64,000 nucleotides of DNA from Clostridium_X cadaveris (GCF_039521325.1 NZ_BAAACD010000002.1), one strand, 5' to 3'. Shown: positions 43,862 through 51,947, numbered from the stretch's first letter. Notes: generated by a model not told the origin, from the sequence alone. Numbers and translations: made by a program.

Positions 43862-43910
43862 TTGATATACATAGATAATCGATGTATAATTAAAGCATAG
43901 ATAATCTATG
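43862..43910 (+). promoter_or_regulatory. padR promoter with two PadR-type operators
   Basis: TTGATA (43862-43867), a 17-nt spacer, then TATAAT (43885-43890). Two near-identical 15-mers overlap it: CATAGATAATCGATG (43870-43884, within the longer dyad ATACAT..ATGTAT at 43867-43887) and palindromic CATAGATAATCTATG (43896-43910). Their starts are 26 bp apart. This suggests autorepression by the PadR protein. Confidence 0.7.
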
Positions 43911-43932
43911 TATTAAATAATGAGGTGATTAT

Positions 43933-44277
43933 ATGAAAGTAGATAAGAGTTTAATTACAGGAAGTACAACTATGCTTGTTCTTAGTTTATTAAAAGATGG
44001 TGATAAGTATGGTTATGAGATGATAAAAGAATTAGAGAAGAAATCTGATGAAACTTTTAGCTTAAAAGAAGGAACTTTGTATCCTATTCTGCATGGCCTT
44101 GAAGTTGATGGTATGGTAGAGTCCTATAGCAAAGAGTCTGAAATGGGAAGAAAGAGAAAATACTATAGGCTTACAAAAAAAGGACTTAGGCTTTTAGAAG
44201 AAAAAAAAGAAGAATGGAATCTATTTGCTTCAAAGGTAAACAAAGTTTTAGGGGGATCAGGCTATGCCTTGGCGTAA
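43933..44277 (+). CDS. PadR-family transcriptional regulator
   Basis: A 114-residue winged-HTH repressor. The domain (10-85) has the typical TTMLVLSLLKDGDKYGYEMI, FSLKEGTLYPILHGLE and the wing GRKRKYYRLTKKG. The short C-terminal helix (LLEEKKEEWNLFASKVNKVL) is for dimerisation. The ATG follows AATGAGGTGATTAT. Its gene overlaps the next by 14 nt. It probably represses itself and the two membrane-protein genes behind it. Confidence 0.92.
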   Translation: MKVDKSLITGSTTMLVLSLLKDGDKYGYEMIKELEKKSDETFSLKEGTLYPILHGLEVDGMVESYSKESEMGRKRKYYRLTKKGLRLLEEKKEEWNLFASKVNKVLGGSGYALA

Positions 44278-44968
44278 AGAGATAGAAGAATATCTGGACG
44301 AGATATGCAGTCATGTGAAATACAAAAGAGATAGACAAGCTATAAGAGAAGAAATAGGCAGCCACATAAATGAACGAATATGGGATTTAAAACATGATGG
44401 AGTAAGCGAAGAAGAAGCTGTAGCAAAAGCTATCGAATCTATGGGAGATGCAGACACCATAGGAATATCCTTGAATAAGGTTCACAATCCTATATTGGGA
44501 TGGATATTTTTTATAACCAATATAGCAGCAAAAGTATCAATGGGTGCCTTAATATTTTTGTTTGCAGCTTCATTAATTTCAGAGCTTGAGCCCTTTGAGC
44601 CAGAGATTAGCAAAGATGACATAGCATATGAAGCAAAGCTCAATCTTAAAGGTAAGATTGATGATACAGCTGTAAAGTTTAAAAAGGTTATTTTATATAA
44701 AGATGGAGATGTGTGGATTGAGCTTTTGCAATATTCTACTACACTATCTGCTTTAAATAATAATTCAATTCTTTGGGGATTTGAAGCTTATACAGATGAT
44801 GGAGAGATGGTAGAAGCTAGGTCTGGGAGTGAAAGAGGAGGAATGTTTTATAGAAGGTGTGCTATAAGCTTTAATGCAAAGGAATCAGAAAAAATAGTAT
44901 TAGACTATGATAAATACAATAGAAAGATGAGAATTGAAATACCTCTTACAGGTCAAGAGGATGAGTAA
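44264..44968 (+). CDS. Membrane protein with permease-prefix/DUF1700-like N-terminus
   Basis: A 234-residue protein. The N-terminal domain (1-72) has the permease-prefix pattern YLDEICSHVKYKRDRQAIREE.. and DGVSEEEAVAKAIESMGD. A TM segment lies at about 78-106. The extracytoplasmic C-terminal domain of about 125 residues has no recognised family. PadR regulators are commonly followed by such genes. It overlaps both neighbours, so it is part of a three-gene operon. Confidence 0.8.
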   Translation: MPWRKEIEEYLDEICSHVKYKRDRQAIREEIGSHINERIWDLKHDGVSEEEAVAKAIESMGDADTIGISLNKVHNPILGWIFFITNIAAKVSMGALIFLFAASLISELEPFEPEISKDDIAYEAKLNLKGKIDDTAVKFKKVILYKDGDVWIELLQYSTTLSALNNNSILWGFEAYTDDGEMVEARSGSERGGMFYRRCAISFNAKESEKIVLDYDKYNRKMRIEIPLTGQEDE

Positions 44969-45551
44969 AAGAAAAAAGTTTGTAGTGAATTTTATAATTT
45001 TAATTTTTGTGGTCTTATTTATGCTAGGTGTCGTGTATGAATTTAGATTTACGCCTTTGGGAGTTCACAAAGCAATAGAGAAAAAAAGTTACTATGGACC
45101 ATCAGAAATAATAAATATCATAGAAGAGGATGATGAAGTCATATATGTGTCTAAATATGACAGGTGGAATTCCGTTGACAGTGCTACAAGGAATAAATTT
45201 GGATTGTGGAGCAGAAAAAATTCACCATATATAATAGAAAATAAAAAGGACAAGCCGCTTACTATAAATCCATATTATTTTGGACAAGCTATTGATGAAA
45301 AACACACAAGATATGAATGGATGATTTGGGGAGTAATAAATGATGAGAATATAAAAGATGTGAAACTTATCATTATGGATGATGGAAATCTAGAAGTTCT
45401 AGAAGAAAATCATATGAAAGGTGTCACCTATGTATTCCGGTGGGATAGCAGTAGACAAAATTATGAGGATAGAGACCTAATGGTAGTTGGTTTGGATGAA
45501 AATGAAAATACTATATATAAAGTAAGCTATAGAGGACAAGAATATAAATAG
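44961..45551 (+). CDS. Single-TM protein of the PadR operon
   Basis: A 196-residue protein of unknown function. A basic N-terminus (MSKRKKF) is followed by a TM segment at about 8-27 and an external domain of about 165 residues. The ATG at 44961 overlaps the previous stop and suggests coupling. A TTG nine codons upstream is less likely. A possible partner of the preceding membrane protein. Confidence 0.65.
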   Translation: MSKRKKFVVNFIILIFVVLFMLGVVYEFRFTPLGVHKAIEKKSYYGPSEIINIIEEDDEVIYVSKYDRWNSVDSATRNKFGLWSRKNSPYIIENKKDKPLTINPYYFGQAIDEKHTRYEWMIWGVINDENIKDVKLIIMDDGNLEVLEENHMKGVTYVFRWDSSRQNYEDRDLMVVGLDENENTIYKVSYRGQEYK

Positions 45552-45561
45552 AAGATGTATA

Positions 45562-45592
45562 GGGGATAGCAGCAGTGCTATCTCCTGTTTTT
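45562..45592 (+). terminator. Terminator of the PadR operon
   Basis: A 10-bp stem with one G-U pair (GGGGATAGCA/TGCTATCTCC), a GCAG loop, then TGTTTTT. Confidence 0.8.
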
Positions 45593-45602
45593 GTGAAGAA
45601 TT

Positions 45603-46175
45603 CTAGAAACTTACAAATTCATCTATAGCTAAGAGTATAAGCGCTCCTTTTATAGAAAAACGATGGGATAGTACAAATTCTTTAGCTTCACTTATTGGGA
45701 TTTTTAAAACTTCAAGCTCCTCGCTATCTTCTATGTGCTCATTTGTTATTTCACCCTCAACATCCATTTTCACTACAGCTGTGGTTTCGTCGCAGATTCC
45801 TACAGAAGAAAAAGAAGGCCTTAAAACCACTTTCAAACTTTTGCACTTTAAACCTGTTTCTTCAAACAATTCTCTTTTAGCAGCATACTCAAAATTCTCA
45901 TCTTTATCAACCATTCCAGAAGGCAGTTCATATATGTAATCATTTATTGCTGGTCTATATTGCTTTACTAAAACTACCTCATTGCCACTAGTGATTGGTA
46001 TCACTATGACACCATCACAGATATCATAATTTTTTGTGAGACATATAAGATCTTTTTTCTTTCGCCTGCTTATTATAAAATAATCTTTAGGATTTCCTTT
46101 TCTATTTAAAAGGTTTAGCTTGAATAAATTAATATATTTACCTTCCCAAAGAGAAATTACATCTAATAAAGTCAT
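45603..46175 (-). CDS. Nudix hydrolase, ADP-ribose pyrophosphatase-like
   Basis: A 190-residue Nudix protein. The Nudix box is visible as GMVDKDENFEYAAKRELFEE followed by TGL, matching GX5EX7REUXEEXGU. The N-terminal YFIISRR and VVLVKQYRPAINDYIYELPSG are typical of ADP-ribose pyrophosphatases (NudF). The ATG follows ATTGGAGGTCTTTAGAA. It is convergent with the PadR operon. Confidence 0.88.
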   Translation of the reverse strand: MTLLDVISLWEGKYINLFKLNLLNRKGNPKDYFIISRRKKKDLICLTKNYDICDGVIVIPITSGNEVVLVKQYRPAINDYIYELPSGMVDKDENFEYAAKRELFEETGLKCKSLKVVLRPSFSSVGICDETTAVVKMDVEGEITNEHIEDSEELEVLKIPISEAKEFVLSHRFSIKGALILLAIDEFVSF

Positions 46176-46427
46176 TTCTAAAGACCTCCAATAAAAAAAT
46201 AAATTTCAATTATTATTTTTAACATATTTACTAATACTTATATAAGTAATTTCATCCAAATATTAATGAAAAATATGTATAACTATATTTAAGTAAATTG
46301 TACGTTGAAGTTTTACTTTATAATTAAGAAAAAGAAAAATCTTTATAATTGCAACCTTTATCGATGTTAATTTATCTAATAGGAGTAAAAGATTTAAATT
46401 GTGCAATTTAAAGACAAGAGGTGAACC

Positions 46428-46937
46428 ATGGAAATACTAATATACAAAGCTCAGAGAGGAAACAGAGAAGCTTTTATTAAAGCAATAAACAGCTGTACAA
46501 AACAATTATATAAGATAGGAAAGAGTATGAGACTTAATGATGAGGATATCGGTGATGCTATGCAGGAAACTATCCTAACAGCCTATAAAAAAATAAATAC
46601 ATTAAAAGAACCAAAATTTTTCAAAACATGGCTCGTTAGAATATTTATTAATAAATGCAATTCGATTTTAAATAGTAATAAAAAGATAGTTTTATTAGAT
46701 GATTTTAAAGCCGTAGAAGAAGTTTGTGAAGTATCATCAAATGAAGATTTGCAAGATGCAATAGATCAGCTAAAGGAAGACTATAAGAATGTTATCAATT
46801 TATATTACATCATGGGATACTCCATAAGAGAAATTTCTTATATATTAGAGGAAAAGGAAGGTACAGTAAAATCTAAGCTCAGCAGAGCTAGAAGTGAACT
46901 TAGAAAAGTTTATAAGAGTAAAGGGGAGGTAATTTAA
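46428..46937 (+). CDS. ECF sigma factor, paired with DUF4179 anti-sigma
   Basis: A 169-residue ECF sigma factor. Region 2 spans about 12-80 (LNDEDIGDAMQETILTAYKKI, FFKTWLVRIFINKCNSIL) and region 4 about 105-160 (YKNVINLYYIMGYSIREISYIL, GTVKSKLSRARSELRK). The ATG follows GACAAGAGGTGAACC. It lies 3 bp before the DUF4179 gene. The SigV/CsfT-like group is used in envelope stress. Confidence 0.92.
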   Translation: MEILIYKAQRGNREAFIKAINSCTKQLYKIGKSMRLNDEDIGDAMQETILTAYKKINTLKEPKFFKTWLVRIFINKCNSILNSNKKIVLLDDFKAVEEVCEVSSNEDLQDAIDQLKEDYKNVINLYYIMGYSIREISYILEEKEGTVKSKLSRARSELRKVYKSKGEVI

Positions 46938-46940
46938 GTA

Positions 46941-47987
46941 ATGGATAATTTAGAAAAGGAATTATTTGAATTAAATAAGAATGATTTTGAGATTCCAGAG
47001 GAAGTATCAAATAAAATAAATATGGCTTTTGATGAGATAAGAAGTGAAGAAAAGGGAAGGAAAAAGAATAAGCATATGAAAAAAACATATATTGCAGCAG
47101 CAGGTTTGGCACTTGCGCTTATGATAGGGACTTCAACACCAGTAAAAGCTATTGTTGAAAAATTTATATTCAATTTCTATAATGCAGGGGTAGAAGAGGC
47201 TGCAAAACAGGATTATGTGCAGCATATATCCGATAAAAAGATATCTACATCTAAATATGATATAGAACTGAAAAATATATTAGTAGATAGAGCCAACATA
47301 GCTCTTGACTTTGAATTAAATATTCATGACAAGAATCTTCTTGAAAATACGAAGTATATGGATGCAAATATAGAATTATATGATGATAAGGGAAATGTAG
47401 TTGATAAAGATGGTGTTGCTGGAGCAATCGGAGGGACGAAATATTCTATAAATTATAAGGATATAGAAAACAATAAATTAGGACTAAATGTACTGTATCC
47501 TTCAGCTTCAGCAGAGATACCTAAAATTAATGGTTTAAAAATAGTTGTAAAAGATATATTCTTTAGAAATCCATATGAAGATAAAGCTATAGAAGTTTCA
47601 AGGAATCTAAACTGGGAAATGAATATTAATTTAGATGGGAAGTTTGCAGAAAATAGGGAGGTTCCGTATAAAGCAATTACAGAATCTAAAAATTTTAAAG
47701 TTAATAATGCAATGGCACTTCCAACAGGAATGTTTATCGATATAAACTATTTTCCACAAGGTCATTACGAAAATCTTATGCACAAGATAACCCTAGTAGA
47801 TGATAACGGAAATAGGTATAAGAGCAGTGGAAGTGCAAGAATGAATACACTTACTAATGGAGGAGACTCATATCAATCTACATTCCAAGGATTAAGTTCT
47901 TTTACTTGCACTGACAGTTTTACTATAGAAATAGAAAATCCAGATGGAGTTACAGTAGATAAAATAAGAATGGAAAGACAAAACTAA
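46941..47987 (+). CDS. DUF4179-domain anti-sigma factor
   Basis: A 348-residue membrane protein. A cytoplasmic N-terminal segment (1-45) binds the sigma factor by inference. A TM segment lies at about 48-66 (KKTYIAAAGLALALMIGTST). The external DUF4179/DUF5643-like domain (about 70-348) begins PVKAIVEKFIFNFYNAGVEE. It is 3 bp after the ECF gene, the standard arrangement for clostridial ECF/anti-sigma pairs. The ATG follows AAAGGGGAGGTAATTTAAGTA. Confidence 0.85.
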   Translation: MDNLEKELFELNKNDFEIPEEVSNKINMAFDEIRSEEKGRKKNKHMKKTYIAAAGLALALMIGTSTPVKAIVEKFIFNFYNAGVEEAAKQDYVQHISDKKISTSKYDIELKNILVDRANIALDFELNIHDKNLLENTKYMDANIELYDDKGNVVDKDGVAGAIGGTKYSINYKDIENNKLGLNVLYPSASAEIPKINGLKIVVKDIFFRNPYEDKAIEVSRNLNWEMNINLDGKFAENREVPYKAITESKNFKVNNAMALPTGMFIDINYFPQGHYENLMHKITLVDDNGNRYKSSGSARMNTLTNGGDSYQSTFQGLSSFTCTDSFTIEIENPDGVTVDKIRMERQN

Positions 47988-48017
47988 ATAAGAGATTAAA
48001 GAATTTTAATTATATCA

Positions 48018-48055
48018 AAGCACCGAAAATAAATCATATTTCGGTGCTTCTTTTT
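48018..48055 (+). terminator. Terminator of ECF/anti-sigma operon
   Basis: An 11-bp stem (AAGCACCGAAA/TTTCGGTGCTT) is followed by CTTTTT. Confidence 0.85.
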
Positions 48056-48092
48056 ACTTAAAAATAATTTTATAAAAAATATCTATTATTTG

Positions 48093-48123
48093 TTGACAAT
48101 AATTATTTGTTATGATATTATAA
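48093..48123 (+). promoter_or_regulatory. Promoter of reverse rubrerythrin copy 2
   Basis: TTGACA (48093-48098), a 17-nt spacer, then TATTAT (48116-48121). It is a near-copy of the block at 43092, including the AT-rich dyad over the -10. Confidence 0.75.
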
Positions 48124-48231
48124 GTACATAGACAACAATAAAATAAATCAACAACGAAAGATGAATTAGAAATAAAGAATTAAATTAAAGATAGAATAAA
48201 TAATAGTTAAAATTCAAGGAGGAAATATATT

Positions 48232-48717
48232 ATGAAAAAATTTATATGTACAATTTGTGGATATGTTTATGAAGGAGAAGCAGCACCAGAAGTCTGTCCT
48301 CAATGTAAGGCACCAGCATCAAAGTTTGTAGAAAAGTCAGATGAAGAGATGTCATGGGCTGATGAGCACAGAATCGGAGTTGCAAAAGATATAGATGAAA
48401 GAGTAATCGAAGGATTAAACCAAAACTTCATGGGAGAATGTACAGAAGTAGGANNNNNNNNNNNNNNNNNNGAAGAAGCAGAGCACGCAGCAAAATTTGC
48501 AGAATTATTAGGAGAAGTAGTTGCAGCAGATACAAAGAAGAACCTTCAAATGAGAGTAGATGCAGAGCATGGAGCATGCCAAGGAAAGAAAGACCTTTCA
48601 ACTTTAGCTAAGCAATTAGGATTAGATGCAATCCATGATACAGTACATGAAATGTGTAAAGATGAAGCAAGACATGGAATGGCATTCAAAGGATTATTAG
48701 ACAGATATTTTAACTAA
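48232..48717 (+). CDS. Reverse rubrerythrin, copy 2, interrupted by an assembly gap
   Basis: It has the same architecture as copy 1: N-terminal rubredoxin, then a ferritin-like diiron domain. Positions 48454-48471 are 18 N. The same interval in copies 1 and 3 spans 78 nt (26 residues, MYLAM.. to ..RIAF), so about 60 nt are missing from the written sequence. It differs from copies 1 and 3 at scattered third positions and in a few residues (STLAKQ, LLDRYFN), so it is a distinct locus. The gene is probably intact in the cell. ATG and ribosome binding site match the other copies. Confidence 0.85.
   Translation: MKKFICTICGYVYEGEAAPEVCPQCKAPASKFVEKSDEEMSWADEHRIGVAKDIDERVIEGLNQNFMGECTEVGXXXXXXEEAEHAAKFAELLGEVVAADTKKNLQMRVDAEHGACQGKKDLSTLAKQLGLDAIHDTVHEMCKDEARHGMAFKGLLDRYFN
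48454..48471. other. Run of 18 N (assembly gap)
   Basis: Eighteen undefined bases fall inside rubrerythrin copy 2. Homology to the sister copies predicts 78 bases here. The gap keeps the reading frame only because both lengths are multiples of three. Confidence 0.98.
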
Positions 48718-48943
48718 AAACTAAATCCTAACACATAAATAAGTAATACCAATAAATATTCCCAATCATTACAACAAAATCCGCTGATATATAGAATTCT
48801 AGATCATAGCAAAGCCGTGATCTAGAATTCTTTTTTATAAACTAAATTAATAGATTCATATAAAAGAATATATAATAAAAATATAAGCTATCTGATATAA
48901 TAGTAAATAATACCAAAATAGAATTTAAGAGGTGATTTCAAGT

Positions 48944-49270
48944 ATGTGGACTTTTATACTTATTGTTGCAACAGCACTTATAATAGCTATAATTCTTTCT
49001 AAGAAATCTACAATAAAGATTAATGGAAAAGAAATAAGCGGAATGAAGAAAATTCCCTATGGATTTATTGCTATATTGATAGCTGCTTTAGGAATAATTT
49101 TTGCCATAGCTTTAGTAGCTATTTTTGTAGGATTAGGACTTGGTATAATTGGAATTGTAGCCATATTGATTCTTATTGCTATACCTATAGTATTACTTAT
49201 AGCATACTTCACAACGGGAATAACGATAAATGATAAGATTTATAGATTTAAAAAAAATAAAGATAGATAA
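48944..49270 (+). CDS. Small hydrophobic membrane protein
   Basis: A 108-residue protein with three hydrophobic stretches: about 1-19, 40-62 and 63-90. The loop NGKEISGMKKIPYGF lies between the first and second. The ATG at 48944 follows AGAGGTG; a GTG four codons earlier overlaps that site. I recognise no family. It sits alone between rubrerythrin copies 2 and 3. Confidence 0.6.
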   Translation: MWTFILIVATALIIAIILSKKSTIKINGKEISGMKKIPYGFIAILIAALGIIFAIALVAIFVGLGLGIIGIVAILILIAIPIVLLIAYFTTGITINDKIYRFKKNKDR

Positions 49271-49525
49271 TATACACTTTATCATGTCAATTTGTTTTTC
49301 ATCTTTATTAGCTGTGAAACCTAGCTTAGTATAGAGATGAATGGCATTTTCATTACATTCATCTGCCATGAGAAAAGCTCTTGTTGCACCATGTTTTTTT
49401 CATGATCTCTTTGAACGATTATAGCGAAATCTTTAGAACCACCATCTACCGCTGAAGGTTCAGTACCATTTATCCATTCTTCTGTCTGACTGCTAAAACC
49501 TCTGCTTTGATTTCTACAGGATTAA
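49262..49525 (-). pseudogene. Remnant of a GNAT acetyltransferase
   Basis: On the minus strand, one frame reads RGFSSQTEEWINGTEPSAV and continues SKDFAIIVQRDHEK. After a frameshift near 49400, a second frame reads GATRAFLMADECNENAIHLY and TKLGF, the typical C-terminal acetyl-CoA-site motif of GNAT enzymes. No N-terminus or intact frame exists, so the gene is dead. Its 3' end runs into the small membrane-protein gene. Confidence 0.65.
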
Positions 49526-49562
49526 AACAAAGAAATAAAATTATAAAAATATCTATTATTTG

Positions 49563-49593
49563 TTGACAATTATTATTTGTTATGATATTATAA
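49563..49593 (+). promoter_or_regulatory. Promoter of reverse rubrerythrin copy 3
   Basis: TTGACA (49563-49568), a 17-nt spacer, then TATTAT (49586-49591), within a near-copy of the blocks before copies 1 and 2. The leader up to the ATG also matches that of copy 1 closely. Confidence 0.75.
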
Positions 49594-49690
49594 ATACATA
49601 GAGAACAAGAGAAAAATAAATCAATATACAAAAGAAAAAGTAATTAAAGAGATTAATATAAAAAATGTTTTTTCAAGGAGGAAATATATT

Positions 49691-50236
49691 ATGAAAAAAT
49701 TTATATGTACAATTTGTGGATATGTTTATGAAGGGGAAGCAGCACCAGAAGTCTGTCCTCAATGTAAGGCACCAGCATCAAAGTTCGTAGAAAAGTCAGA
49801 TGAAGAGATGTCATGGGCTGATGAACATAGAATCGGAGTTGCAAAAGATATAGATGAAAGAGTAATCGAAGGATTAAACCAAAACTTCATGGGAGAATGT
49901 ACAGAAGTAGGAATGTACTTAGCAATGAGTAGACAAGCAGATAGAGAAGGATACCCAGAAGTAGCAGAAGCATACAAGAGAATAGCATTTGAAGAAGCAG
50001 AGCACGCAGCAAAATTCGCAGAATTATTAGGAGAAGTAGTTGCAGCAGATACAAAGAAGAACCTTCAAATGAGAGTAGATGCAGAGCATGGAGCATGTCA
50101 AGGAAAGAAAGACCTTGCAACTTTAGCTAAACAATTAGGACTAGATGCAATCCATGACACAGTACATGAAATGTGCAAAGATGAAGCAAGACATGGAATG
50201 GCATTCAAAGGATTATTAAACAGATATTTTAAATAA
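49691..50236 (+). CDS. Reverse rubrerythrin, copy 3
   Basis: A 181-residue protein whose sequence is the same as copy 1 as far as I can see (N-terminal rubredoxin, C-terminal diiron domain). Only a few silent differences separate copies 1 and 3 at DNA level. The ribosome binding site AAGGAGGAAATATATT is also the same. This points to recent duplication or gene conversion. It has its own promoter and terminator. Oxygen/peroxide defence is established for the family. Confidence 0.95.
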   Translation: MKKFICTICGYVYEGEAAPEVCPQCKAPASKFVEKSDEEMSWADEHRIGVAKDIDERVIEGLNQNFMGECTEVGMYLAMSRQADREGYPEVAEAYKRIAFEEAEHAAKFAELLGEVVAADTKKNLQMRVDAEHGACQGKKDLATLAKQLGLDAIHDTVHEMCKDEARHGMAFKGLLNRYFK

Positions 50237-50276
50237 AATAAATATATAGTATAAATTCATATCTATCTAGCAACAG

Positions 50277-50309
50277 GGTCAAACTCAAATCGAGTTTGAC
50301 CTATTTTTT
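50277..50309 (+). terminator. Terminator of rubrerythrin copy 3
   Basis: A perfect 10-bp stem (GGTCAAACTC/GAGTTTGACC) with a 5-nt loop, then TATTTTTT. Confidence 0.9.
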
Positions 50310-50404
50310 ATGTCGTCATAAGTAAAAAGAAAAATGTTAAATTATTATGATAATTTTGTTATAATGATAGGATAATAAATGGGAAACAGCTTGGGGGAAG
50401 ATGT

Positions 50405-51175
50405 ATGAGGCGTATCGTAGAAGTGAAAAATATTAAAATTGGTGAAGGAATTCCTAAGGTTTGCGTTTCAATGACAGGAGAAAATTTGGAGGAACTAAAA
50501 AAAGAAGCACATGTTTTGAAAACAGCTCCTCTAGATATAGTTGAATGGAGAGCAGATTTTTTTGATAAAGTTCAAGATATCTTAAAGGTCAAAGAAACCT
50601 TAAAAGTTATAGGAGAAATCCTTTATGATATTCCTATATTATTTACATTCCGTAGTAAAAAGGAGGGAGGAGCTAAAAACATAGATATAGAATATTATAA
50701 AACTCTTATTCTATGTGTTGCAGAAGAGAAGAGTGCAGATTTAATTGATATAGAACTGTTTATGGGGGATGATACAGTAAAAGAACTTATAGAAAAATGC
50801 CACGAAAATGGAGGCAGAGTAGTAGTATCTAATCATGATTTTCAAAATACTCCCAGGAAAGAAGAAATCGTAGCTAAATTAAAAAAGATGCAGATGTTAG
50901 GAGCTGATATAGCCAAAATAGCAGTTATGCCTAGAAACTCTAGTGATGTTATAGAGCTTTTAAGTGCCACTAATGAAATGAATCAAAAATGTAGAGAGAT
51001 TCCAATCATAACTATGTCTATGTCAGGTATTGGAGTATTAAGCAGGGTAGCAGGTGAAATCTTTGGATCAGCGGTAACATTTGGGGCTGTTAGAAAACCT
51101 TCAGCACCAGGGCAGATAGGCATTGGTGACTTAAATTCAATATTAAAAGTATTGCATGAAAGCTTAAACAAATAA
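50405..51175 (+). CDS. aroD: 3-dehydroquinate dehydratase, type I
   Basis: Third step of the shikimate pathway. At 256 residues it has family size. Signatures are VCVSMTGENLEEL, DIVEWRADFF, PILFTFRSKKEGG, catalytic His in VVVSNHDFQNTP, Schiff-base Lys in DIAKIAVMP and the C-terminal GAVRKPSAPGQIG. The ATG follows TTGGGGGAAGATGT. It is followed 66 bp later by a chorismate mutase gene, consistent with an aromatic amino acid role. Confidence 0.96.
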   Translation: MRRIVEVKNIKIGEGIPKVCVSMTGENLEELKKEAHVLKTAPLDIVEWRADFFDKVQDILKVKETLKVIGEILYDIPILFTFRSKKEGGAKNIDIEYYKTLILCVAEEKSADLIDIELFMGDDTVKELIEKCHENGGRVVVSNHDFQNTPRKEEIVAKLKKMQMLGADIAKIAVMPRNSSDVIELLSATNEMNQKCREIPIITMSMSGIGVLSRVAGEIFGSAVTFGAVRKPSAPGQIGIGDLNSILKVLHESLNK

Positions 51176-51194
51176 GATTAAATAAGGAAAGAGT

Positions 51195-51244
51195 GAGGTG
51201 AATTTTAGTAAAGTTTAACTAAAAACTTTACTAGAAATATTATG
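51195..51244 (+). promoter_or_regulatory. Shine-Dalgarno separated from start by a hairpin
   Basis: GAGGTG (51195-51200) is the only good ribosome binding site, 41 nt before the ATG at 51242. Between them is a perfect 11-bp stem (51206-51216 with 51223-51233). Folding would bring the site to an effective 13 nt from the start. In-frame upstream starts are blocked by stop codons. Confidence 0.5.
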
Positions 51245-51808
51245 TTGTTGAATGATATAAGAAAAGAAATAGACAAAGTTGATAATGAAATTAAAGCACT
51301 TTTTAAGGAAAGAATGAAGATTGCTGATGCGGTTGCTAGGGTTAAAGCAGAAAATTATGATGTTATATTAAAACCAGAGAGAGAAACTCAGATCATAAAC
51401 AACCTTCTTCAAGGAGTGGATTCCTCTATAGCTATGGAGTACGAAGCATTTATAAGAAAGACTATGACAGTAAGCAGAATGTATCAATATAAGAAAACAT
51501 TAAATCTTAGAAAAGAAGAAATAAACAAACTAAATGAGCTAGCACAGGAACTTATGTCTGATACTGAACACAATAGAATAGAAATACTACTCTCTGTTGA
51601 TGATCAAAGCGGCAGCTTAGGGAATATTTTATCTATGATAGGAGATTATAAAGTTAATATAAAAGAAATTAAATCCTTAATTGGGACAGAATATGGATTT
51701 TCTATAGTTATTGAGGGAAATCTCCTAGAGGATAACATGAAGGCTCTTATATATCAATTGTCAAAAGAGACAGCTGCCATGAAAGTTATAAAGAGTTATA
51801 AAGAATAA
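51242..51808 (+). CDS. Chorismate mutase with ACT domain
   Basis: A 188-residue protein. Residues 1-85 are an AroQ-type chorismate mutase (DIRKEIDKVDNEIKALFKER, ADAVARVKAEN, KPERETQII). Residues about 112-185 are an ACT domain (IEILLSVDDQSGSLGNILSM, NIKEIKSL, YGFSIVIEG). Bifunctional P-proteins have prephenate dehydratase between such modules, and that domain is absent here. The ACT domain suggests feedback by an aromatic amino acid. The start is ATG 51242 (TTG 51245 and 51248 are possible), with the Shine-Dalgarno set back behind a hairpin. Confidence 0.85.
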   Translation: MLLNDIRKEIDKVDNEIKALFKERMKIADAVARVKAENYDVILKPERETQIINNLLQGVDSSIAMEYEAFIRKTMTVSRMYQYKKTLNLRKEEINKLNELAQELMSDTEHNRIEILLSVDDQSGSLGNILSMIGDYKVNIKEIKSLIGTEYGFSIVIEGNLLEDNMKALIYQLSKETAAMKVIKSYKE

Positions 51809-51947
51809 ACCAAGGATCGACAAATTAATTAACAAGGACTCTAAGAATATCTAAAATATATTCATAGAGTCTTTGTTGTATGTGAATAACATATTCTTAT
51901 ATATGTGGATAATATAATAGTAAACTATAGATGTGGAGGAATTTTCT

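Noticed and set aside
43081..50236. Rubrerythrin repeats as an insertion sequence or composite transposon
   Set aside because: No transposase, terminal inverted repeats or target-site duplications were seen. The repeated unit is just promoter plus gene.
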